A stretch of 30,184 nt of DNA, from contig JBCCFW010000091.1 in NCBI GenBank assembly GCA_039029535.1, positions 1 through 30,184 of the forward strand, given 5' to 3'. The position numbers and the translations under genes are program-made. The stretch comes from JBCCFW01 sp039029535. GTDB lineage: Bacteria > Acidobacteriota > JBCCFW01. Below are positions 1 through 7,700 of this stretch, piece by piece. Under the pieces are notes generated by a model, which did no database searches, had not been told where the DNA came from, and saw only the letters and a list, made by a program, of their open reading frames with translations. The stretch's first letter is position 1; every line of letters begins with the position of its first letter.

Positions 1-1117
1 CGACGAGGTCGGGCTCGGCCTGATGAGCCCACACCGACATCCCCTGGTCGGGGGCTCCCCCACCCGTCACGAGAAGGTTGCCCAATGGCAGCAAGTACTG
101 GCTGGTGTCGATCCCCACGCCGCCGTCGTTGGTCCGCACGGCGTTGGCGGCATCGAGATGGAGGATCGACTCGAGGCTGCGCATGTCGACGACGTGATCG
201 CCGACGAACGCCCGGTGGTCCTGGAATTGGATGTACATGGCCTCGTCCCCCGGCAGGGGCAGGTCGCCGACGAAGCGCAGGTCGGTCGGATCGGTCGCGT
301 CGACCACCCGGATGCCGTTGCCACCCGTGCGGTACGGAAAGACGATGAGAAGACGTCCGTCACCGCTTCCCCAGAGCTCGGGCCAGTACCCTCCGGGCCC
401 TCCGGTGGTGAGCACGTCGAGCAGCACGGGGTTGCGGGGATCCGAGACGTCGTAGGTCGCCACGCCGGTGCGGCTCTGATCCGAGGCGTAGATCAGGAGA
501 TCACCCAGGAGGAAGGGGTGACCGATGACCCCCGTCTCACCCAGGTGATCCCACTCGGCGAGCCGCTCTCCACGAAACTCGATGAAGGCGTCGCCTTCGA
601 CCTCGCTGTAGACCCACCAGGCGTCCCCCACGTACCAGGGCGCGTAGAGCTGACCTCGCACGCCGATCCCCATGAGATCGGGAAAGGTCGTCCGCTCGAG
701 GGTCGAGGAGCCGGGGCTGCGGAAGGACCACGGAGCCTCCGGGGGCCAGTTGCTGCCGATGACCAGGTACTCCCCGCTCTTGAAGTGACCGTGGGCCTGG
801 ATGGGCTGAGGCGTCAGCCCGAGAGTGGCGGTCTCCACCGGATCGCGGGGGTTGGACAGGTCCCAAGTGCGCACCTGGAAGTCCGACCCGGGATTGCTGG
901 CGGGCTGCTCGGGAATCGTGAAGAGCACCCCGTCGTGGTAGGCGAGGATGGCCGTCCGCCCCTGCTGAGGCGCGTTGAGCCCGGAGAGCAGCTCGCCGGG
1001 GGTCTGGGGGACGTTGGGGAAGCCCGGGGTGACCGGGGGCAGCCCCCCTGCCCGGCTCGAGACGGCCAGGACGAGGGCGATCGACGGGAGCGCGGCACCG
1101 AGCGAGAGACGACGCAT
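1..1117 (-). CDS. Secreted LVIVD-repeat-like beta-propeller protein, 3' end beyond the window
   Basis: The frame is open from an ATG at 1117 to the left edge, giving 372 codons; the C-terminus lies outside. The start is supported by GGAGGA at 1122-1127. Residues 1-24 form a signal peptide (MRRLSLGAALPSIALVLAVS, then small residues), so the protein is exported. The mature part has recurring blade-like segments: 'VRTWDLSNPRDPVE', 'VATYDVSDPRNPVLLD' and 'IRVVDATDPTDLRFV'. This hydrophobic-V/Y-D-x-S/T-D/N-P pattern is typical of LVIVD repeats, which are thought to fold as surface beta-propellers of uncertain function. There is no catalytic motif in the visible part. It is divergent from the compact subtilisin-like gene across a 293-bp spacer, so the two may share control (inference). 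A choice-of-anchor or sorting tail may lie in the missing part. Confidence 0.8.
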   Translation of the reverse strand, partial: MRRLSLGAALPSIALVLAVSSRAGGLPPVTPGFPNVPQTPGELLSGLNAPQQGRTAILAYHDGVLFTIPEQPASNPGSDFQVRTWDLSNPRDPVETATLGLTPQPIQAHGHFKSGEYLVIGSNWPPEAPWSFRSPGSSTLERTTFPDLMGIGVRGQLYAPWYVGDAWWVYSEVEGDAFIEFRGERLAEWDHLGETGVIGHPFLLGDLLIYASDQSRTGVATYDVSDPRNPVLLDVLTTGGPGGYWPELWGSGDGRLLIVFPYRTGGNGIRVVDATDPTDLRFVGDLPLPGDEAMYIQFQDHRAFVGDHVVDMRSLESILHLDAANAVRTNDGGVGIDTSQYLLPLGNLLVTGGGAPDQGMSVWAHQAEPDLV

Positions 1118-1410
1118 GGGGTCCTCCGAGGACGCGGCCGACCTCGACACGATCGGCCTTGGTCTCACCTGTCCGCGGCCCCCTCCTTTCTGACACGAAA
1201 AAAATCGCCGGGCTGCCGACAGGACCTCCGCGGCGGCGGTCTCGTCTCCGCGAGAACGCCGTTCTCGGGCCTCGAGCCCCCTTTTCGAGAAACCCCTGGA
1301 AAACGTTCCAGCGGTGACTCCCGGAGAAGTAGGGAGCGGGAGATGAGGCGTGCCGTCGTCACCCGATCCGGAACGCCGACATCCGGCATGATCGACAGGA
1401 CGAGGTGCTC
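1118..1410. promoter_or_regulatory. Divergent intergenic region with two inverted repeats
   Basis: This 293-bp spacer separates two divergent exported-protein genes and must carry both promoters. It holds CGAGAAC-GCC-GTTCTCG at 1251-1267 and CTGGAA-AACG-TTCCAG at 1296-1311, both perfect inverted repeats with short centres. They look like operator half-sites for a dimeric regulator, but no regulator gene is nearby. No convincing -35/-10 pair was found for either gene. An A-run at 1198-1205 is the only AT-rich patch. Confidence 0.4.
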
Positions 1411-2997
1411 ATGGGACCGATCAGGAGACTTTGGGGGGTTTTCGTCACGGCCGTCATCGCGGGTTGCGTCTTCCTGGGAGGCGTGGAGGGTGCCCAGGCG
1501 CAGTTTCGGGGTCCCCAGGTGCCCATCCCCCGGGACCAGCACTGCTCGATCTTGCAAGAGCTCACTCAGCGCCAGCCCCCCGCCGCCGGCGGTATCGGGA
1601 CCGGTGTCGGCAACGGGCTCACGCCGATCGGCGGGACGATCGGCGGCATCACGCCTGTCACCATCCCCGACGTGCAGCAGCGGGCCCCGGTCTATCCGCG
1701 CCCGCCCGAGAGTCCCGCGTTCCCGGTGGCGAGCCAGTCCTTCGACGAGCTGGTCGCGAGCTCTCCCGACAGACGCAACGTCGTCGTCATCGACTTCACC
1801 GGCCCCCACGGAGACAGCGTGGCCTGGCTCGTGGAGTCGACCTCCGAGGCCGCCGGTCACCCCCTAAAGGTGGGCGTGCTCGCCCTCGATGACGACCGCT
1901 TCGACGTCCTCGGTGACGAGATCACCGACGCTCACGTGCTGGCGGCCACGTGCACGGTGCTCGAGGCCGTCGAGAGCGGTGAGATCCGAGCTCCCGAAGC
2001 CATCAACATGAGCTTCGGTCGCTACTCGACCCTGGACCCCATGCTCTGCGCCACTGGCTCGCGGAGCTACGAGTGCAGCATCGCCCACGTCCTTCGGGAG
2101 CTCCAAGGCCATGGCATCACCCTCGTCGCGGCCGCCGGTAACTACCAGGACGAGCTCTTCCCCGCCAGCGCCGAGGCCGTCGTCGAAGTGGGCATGACCG
2201 ACACCAATGCACTGCTGGCGTTCGATGACCCCGAGCCCGCCTGGGAGACGCCGAATCGCACGAGGGCCTGGCTCCCCGGCAACGCCCTCTGTCTCGCCGA
2301 CGGCTGGGCCGCCCCGGCCGGCGCTTCCTACGCAACCGCGATGTTCACCGGCTGGATCGTTCATGCCCGCGAACGTCATCCCGATCTCGATCCGCTCGAG
2401 GAGAGCAACTGGCGAACCCGCTGGGCCCGTGATGAAGGTTGCTACGAGCTCGTGTCGTCCTCCGGACGCTACGGGTGCAACGAGGTCACGAACGAGCTCA
2501 TCCGCGGCCTCACGGGCCCCAACGACTCCACTTGCTGGACCTCGCCTGCCGTCTCGGCGGGCCGGTCGGCCCTGCTGCCGGACGCGAGCTTTCCCGAAGT
2601 CGTGGGACTGACCGAGTACGTCGCGACGGCCCACGGACCGACGCCCGAAGCCGACCCCTGCCTTCCGTGCATCGGTCGGATCCAGGGACTCGACCTCGTG
2701 CTCGACATGTCGCACTCGCTGGGTTCGTCCAGCGGCCTGCAGATCCGGGAGCTGTGGCTCCGGATGGGCAGCCAGTTCTTCCCGCTGGACACCGCCGCCA
2801 GCAGCCTGGCCGCCATGTACGAGGGGACGCTCTCCGAGCTCGTGATCGAGGACGTCGCTCCGCTGCTGTGGTTCTCGTCGTCTCCGTCGTTGGTCTACGT
2901 CTACGAAGACCTGTCATCGGCGGATTGCGCTCCGAGCTTCCCTGGCGGACCGCCCACCTGTCTCGCGGCGTCCACGCCGATCCTGCTGGAGCCCTGA
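1411..2997 (+). CDS. Secreted compact subtilisin-like (S8) protein
   Basis: The ATG at 1411 is preferred over the in-frame GTG at 1405 because GAGG at 1402-1405 lies five bases upstream of it; this gives 528 residues. Residues 1-30 are a signal peptide ending AQA, before QFRG. A Gly/Pro-rich linker reaches about residue 110. The core then carries S8-like motifs in the right order: D128 in 'VVVIDFTG', H133 in 'PHGDSVAWLV', oxyanion-type N244 in 'VAAAGNYQ', and S306 in 'AGASYATAMFTG'. Asp and His are only five residues apart, whereas classical subtilisins have about thirty, so this is a divergent or degenerate member. The C-terminal 200 residues have no recognised domain and contain several Cys (for example 'DPCLPCIG') that could form disulfides. 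It probably cleaves peptides outside the cell, if active. It converges with the beta-helix gene, 47 bp away. Confidence 0.8.
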   Translation: MGPIRRLWGVFVTAVIAGCVFLGGVEGAQAQFRGPQVPIPRDQHCSILQELTQRQPPAAGGIGTGVGNGLTPIGGTIGGITPVTIPDVQQRAPVYPRPPESPAFPVASQSFDELVASSPDRRNVVVIDFTGPHGDSVAWLVESTSEAAGHPLKVGVLALDDDRFDVLGDEITDAHVLAATCTVLEAVESGEIRAPEAINMSFGRYSTLDPMLCATGSRSYECSIAHVLRELQGHGITLVAAAGNYQDELFPASAEAVVEVGMTDTNALLAFDDPEPAWETPNRTRAWLPGNALCLADGWAAPAGASYATAMFTGWIVHARERHPDLDPLEESNWRTRWARDEGCYELVSSSGRYGCNEVTNELIRGLTGPNDSTCWTSPAVSAGRSALLPDASFPEVVGLTEYVATAHGPTPEADPCLPCIGRIQGLDLVLDMSHSLGSSSGLQIRELWLRMGSQFFPLDTAASSLAAMYEGTLSELVIEDVAPLLWFSSSPSLVYVYEDLSSADCAPSFPGGPPTCLAASTPILLEP

Positions 2998-3044
2998 GCT
3001 CGGGTTGAGGCTCTGCGGAGCGGTCGTGCGAGCCGAACAGGCTC

Positions 3045-4265
3045 TCAGGCCGCCCGCCGCAGGACCACGAAGCCCACGACGCCGACACCGAGGAGGAGGA
3101 GGGTCAGCCCCCATTCCGGCAGCATCGGGATGGGAACCGGCGGGATCTCGAATGCACCGATGTCACAGGTACCGAGCCGGGAGGTACCAATCTGGTCCGA
3201 GATGATCGTCGTGCCACAGCCCAGCATCCCATCGGGGATCTGATCGACTGCGGGACCGTCGGTCACGAGCGCATGCGTGTCGGTCGGACCACCGTTGTCG
3301 GCCAGCGTGACGTCGATCGCCGTCGAGATGTCTCCGTCCAGCACGGTGTCCATGCCGACCATGCACCCCTGCGGGTCACCGTTCTGCCCGAGGAGGTTGC
3401 CGCCGAGCGAGCTCACGACCCCGCCGCAATCCTGCGGTGAAGTGCCATCGGGACCGACGTTGCTAGCGATGATCGAGCCCTGGTACTCGAGGGTACCGGC
3501 CGAGCGCGCGAGGCCACCACCCACGCCATTCGTGGTCCGATTCCCCGTCACCGTCACGTTCACCAGGGTGAGTGTCCCGGAGAGTAGACGGAGCCCTCCC
3601 CCGACCCGACCGACGTTGTTGCTGATCGTGGTGTTGGTGATGGTGCCCCCGAGCTCGAGGCCACCGCCATCCTCGGCGGCGATGTTGTTGTCGATGAGGC
3701 ACTCGTCGATGGTGAGCGTGAGCCCATCGCCACCGATGCCGGCCGCATCTCGGCCACTGCTGGTCGTGTTGCCGGTGATTCGCACGCGACGCAGGGTGAT
3801 GTCGCTTCCGCTGTTCCCGAAGAGACCGCCGCCCGCCACCTCACCTCGGCTCCCGAATCCGTCTTGGAGAGTGAGGTCGTTCAGCACGGCGACGGCTCCG
3901 CCTGCCACGTCGATCACGGTGTCGGCGGCGTCTCCGTCGATGAGCGTGGTGCGAGTGTCCTCACCCTGGATCGTCGTGGCATCGGCATCCGTCAGGTCGA
4001 GGTCACCGGAGAGATTGCCGTCCTCGCCAGCTCCCGAGAGGGTCAGCGTGTAAGTGCCCGCCGGAACCATGACGGTGTCCACGCCCGAGCCTGCCGCACA
4101 GTCACCTCCGGTGGTGTCACTGTCTGCATTCGCATTGGCGATGGCCTCCCACAGCGTGCAGTCATCATCGCCGGCAGTGAGATTGTCATCCGTCGTGGTC
4201 ACGGAGATCGTCGCAGCCGACGCTGACGACACGAGGAAGAGGAGAGAGAGCGAACGAGGAGGCAC
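3045..4265 (-). CDS. Secreted right-handed beta-helix protein with CSLREA-like start and IPTL-type C-terminal sorting tail
   Basis: From a GTG at 4265 the protein has 406 residues. A short hydrophobic leader ends SSASA. It is followed by 'DDNLTAGDDDCTLWEAI' (C36), a variant of the CSLREA domain that precedes many surface beta-helix proteins. Residues about 90-300 are Gly/Asn-rich coils of the type 'ITNTTISNNVGRVGGGL', as in pectate-lyase-like right-handed beta-helices. 'CDIGAFE' at about 370 is typical of choice-of-anchor Q regions. The last 30 residues are 'PMLPEWGLTLLLLGVG', further hydrophobic residues and 'RRAA', matching the IPTL-CTERM pattern recognised by an exosortase-like system. No sortase is in the window. 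The start is uncertain: the best ribosome site (GGAG at 4289-4292) serves an ATG at 4281 in another frame, separated from this frame by a CT repeat. The likely role is adhesion or glycan binding at the surface. Confidence 0.85.
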   Translation of the reverse strand: MPPRSLSLLFLVSSASAATISVTTTDDNLTAGDDDCTLWEAIANANADSDTTGGDCAAGSGVDTVMVPAGTYTLTLSGAGEDGNLSGDLDLTDADATTIQGEDTRTTLIDGDAADTVIDVAGGAVAVLNDLTLQDGFGSRGEVAGGGLFGNSGSDITLRRVRITGNTTSSGRDAAGIGGDGLTLTIDECLIDNNIAAEDGGGLELGGTITNTTISNNVGRVGGGLRLLSGTLTLVNVTVTGNRTTNGVGGGLARSAGTLEYQGSIIASNVGPDGTSPQDCGGVVSSLGGNLLGQNGDPQGCMVGMDTVLDGDISTAIDVTLADNGGPTDTHALVTDGPAVDQIPDGMLGCGTTIISDQIGTSRLGTCDIGAFEIPPVPIPMLPEWGLTLLLLGVGVVGFVVLRRAA

Positions 4266-4281
4266 GGGTCACGAGACACAT

Positions 4282-4770
4282 GGCTCTTCTCCGGGGACTC
4301 GAGTCCCTTGGCAGCACGGCAGGCGACGGACGTGGCGCCGATGAGGAAGTGTCGAGGCTAACACCGGGCCTCGAGTACCGCGCCCAGGAAAGTGGAAGTG
4401 GACGCAATCCGCGCCGGCACTTCGTAGGAGAAGGAGCCGAAGCGGGCCAGGAATCGACACGACTTCCTGCTCGCTGAAGAAACGGCGTGCCATGCAAGAG
4501 GTCAGCACTTCATCGCCCGAGCCTTGGAAAGCAGCGAGGTGACGACTCCTCCTTCAGTGAGGCGCGGTACCACCAACGTCGATCGAGCACGTGAGGAGGA
4601 AGCCCCCGTCCCTGATGTCCACCGCCTGGCCCGGGCCCCTGCCCGACCGGCGTCGAGGGAGCGAGATGGACGTCGGGAGTTTCGGGCTTCGTCACGACGC
4701 TGCCTTCGATGGCGTCCGGGAGGAACCGCTCAACAAGACCCACGTCTGCGCTCGTCAGGAAGGAACAACA
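4282..4770. promoter_or_regulatory. Divergent intergenic region (489 bp) with two inverted repeats
   Basis: No gene is seen here. It holds the perfect 14-bp palindrome GGGACTCGAGTCCC at 4294-4307, next to the ribosome site of the minus-strand beta-helix gene. It also holds a 7-bp inverted repeat, TCGAGGC at 4352-4358 and GCCTCGA at 4368-4374, with a 9-base centre. Both are plausible operator or RNA-hairpin elements in the leader of the minus gene. No convincing promoter hexamers were found for the plus gene; its ribosome site AGGAAGGAA lies just upstream of 4771. The frame is also open from 4591, but that segment has no signal-peptide character and is treated as untranslated. Confidence 0.4.
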
Positions 4771-7700
4771 ATGAAACTCTATCGATTGTTCACGATCGGA
4801 ATGATCGTCTTTCTCGCATGTCGACCGGCCCTCGCCCAGACCGACTCGAAGACGGCGGGCTCCCGCCTCATCGGGCCGGCCCCACCACCTCCACTGGAAG
4901 CACCGACTCCTCCCGCGACCTCGGAGATTCGCTGGCAGAACGGTGTTCAGGTGATCCCGCAGTGGTCGGCTTCTCAGACCCACGCCGCCATCGCTCAGCT
5001 CAGTCGACGCTCGGAAGAGCGACACTTCGTCGTTCAGCTGTCCGAGCCCCCCGGCAACGAGACACGGGAGGCGCTGGCGCAGGCCGGCGTCCGTCTCCTC
5101 GCCCCCCTCGGCAATGGCGCCTACCACGCCGGCGTCGACGGGCCGGTCGAGACGGATCGCCTGACGGGCATCGACAGCCTCGTGCATGCCGGCCCGCTCG
5201 AGCCACGCTTCAAGCTGCACCCGGATCTCGGAGCCGAGGCGATCACTCCGGCCTGGGCGCTCCGCGTGGACGAGCGCACCGGCCAGGAGCGCCTCATCTG
5301 CGTCGCACGACTGCACGACGACGTCGACGTTCCGAGCGCGATCGCCAAGCTCGAAGAGCTCGGCGCAACGATTCATGACAGCCTGCAGGCCATCGAAGCG
5401 GTGGTCTTCGACGTGCCGACCGATCGGGTGGAACAGGTCACGGCCCTCGATGAGGTCCGATGGCTCGAGCCACCCCTTCCCGCCTTGAAGGCGGGCAACT
5501 TCGAGGCGGCAATCGCCACCAACGCCGCTCCGGTGCGCAACGTCCCCGGCTTCCCGCCGACGCCCTACGATCTCGACGGTAGCGGGATCTCCGTGATGGT
5601 CTACGACACGGGCGAGGCCGACCCGACGCATGCCGATCTCCAGGGACGACTCTTCGTCATGGACATGTCCGGAGTCGATCCCACCGATCCCTTCCACCCG
5701 ACCCATGTCAGCGGCACCATCGCCGGTAGCGGCAGGCTCAACTCCATGAACGCCGGCATGGCTCCTGGCGCCACGATCCTGAGCTACGGCTTCCTTCAAG
5801 ACGGCACGTTCAACGACGGCGACCTCCACCTCAACCCCGGTGATCTCGAGGCGGACTTCCGCGACGCCTTCGCCAACGGAGCCGACGTGGCCAATGCCTC
5901 TCTCCATGCGGCCCCGGCCGTGCTCTTCCCTCCTCAGTGCCAGTTCCTCGGCGCCTACGGCATCACCTCGCAGCTCATCGACCAGCTCGTCATCGGTGAC
6001 GACGAGAGCGATCCCATGCGCATCGTCTGGATCACCGGCAACGACCGTGGGGTCGGCACCTGCGGCAGCACCTATCGAACCATCAGCCCGCCCGGCACCG
6101 CCAAGAACTGCATCACGGTCGGCTCCTTCCACACGGACAACGCCGACCCGCGTCAGTGGGGTCCGGTCTCGGAGTTCTCCGGCTGGGGTCCCTCGGGTCA
6201 GCGCATCAAGCCCGACCTCATCGCGCCGGGCTGTGAGGTGGGTCCGCCCGGTGCCGGGATCAACTCGACCATCGACGGAGATGCCTACGACGAGTTCTGC
6301 GGAACCTCGCAGGCGGCACCGGTGGTGACCGGCTGCGTGGCGCTGCTCCTCGAGGACATGGCCGACAACGAGCCCGGCTTCGAGCCGCTCAACTCGACGA
6401 TCAAGGCCCTGCTGATCAACAGCGCCACGTCGATCGGCTTCAGCGGTCCGAACTACCGCGAAGGCTGGGGACGAGTCGACATCCGGGCCGCCATCGACAC
6501 CGAACGCGATCGCAACTGGGTGGAGGGCACTCTCGACGCGGGCGTCGGTGACCGGCGAACTTACTACCTGGACGTGCCTCCCTCCCCTCCCGCTCCCTTC
6601 CTCCTGAAGGCCACCCTGGCCTGGGACGACGTGCCGGCCCCCGTGGGCACGAACGGCGCCCTGGTCAACGATCTCGACCTCCTGCTCTTCGACCCCTCCG
6701 GGGATCGCGTGGGCGTCTGGAAGCTGAACCCGGCCGTGCCCCAGGCGGTGGCGACCCAGGAGCCCGTCAACGTCTCCGACCGCATCAACAACGTCGAGCA
6801 GGCTCAGGCCGGACTGGCGTTCTCCAGCGGCGGCCTGTGGCGCGTCGAGGTGCGCGCGTTCGGATCGCTGGTGGGAGACCAGTCGTTCAGCGTCGTGACC
6901 AACGTGCCGATGATCCACGACTGCAACGGCAACGGCGTCGAGGACGCCGACGAGGTCGCCGCCGGCACGACGCCCGATTGCAACGGCAATGGCTTCCCGG
7001 ACTCGTGCGACATCGCTCGCGGCTTCGCCGACGACTGCAACGGCAACGGCGTCCCCGACCGCTGTGACATCACCAGCGGCGAGGAGTTCGACTGCGACCG
7101 CGACCAGGTGCCCGATAGCTGCGATCCCTCCCCGGGTCTCTCTGTCGACTGCAACGGCGACGGCACTCCCGATGTCTGCGACATCACGTCCGGAGCGGAT
7201 CAGGACTGCGATGACAACATGGTGGCGGACTCCTGCCAGCTCGCCGCCGGCGTGTCGCAGGACTGCAACGAGAACGGCGTCCTCGACGAGTGCGACATCG
7301 ACTCTGGCACCGAGGGTGACTGCGACGGCGACGGCGTGCCGGACTCCTGCGAGATTCTCGAAGGCACCGCCCTCGACTGCAACAACAACGGCGTGCCCGA
7401 TGCCTGTGACCTCAGCTCGGGCGGCTCACTCGACTGCAACGTCAACGGCGTGCCCGACGAGTGTGACCTCGCGACCGGCTCGTCCGACGACGTCAACGAC
7501 AACGGGATCCCCGACGAGTGCCTTGCCGACGGCGACTGCAACGGCAATCGCACGCCTGACGTGCTCGAGATCCTCGGAGGCAGGGCCTACGACTGCGACG
7601 GTGACTGGATCATCGACTCCTGCGAGCGTCTCCCCGACTGCAACGACAACGAGATTCCGGACCTTTGCGAGGTCACCGACGGGACGGCCCGAGACGACGA

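Noticed and set aside
23..1867. Open frame of about 610 codons on the plus strand at the left edge
   Set aside because: It is antisense to the LVIVD-like gene, then overlaps the compact subtilisin gene in another frame, crossing their shared regulatory spacer. The signal peptide and ribosome site support the minus gene instead.
4591..4770. N-terminal extension of the S8/beta-helix protein by 60 residues
   Set aside because: It would bury the signal peptide that starts at 4771, and the strong ribosome site AGGAAGGAA lies just before 4771.
4510..6918. Open frame of about 800 codons on the minus strand opposite the S8 protease
   Set aside because: Antisense shadow of the well-supported protease domain; the translation is Arg/Gly/Val-rich without recognisable motifs.
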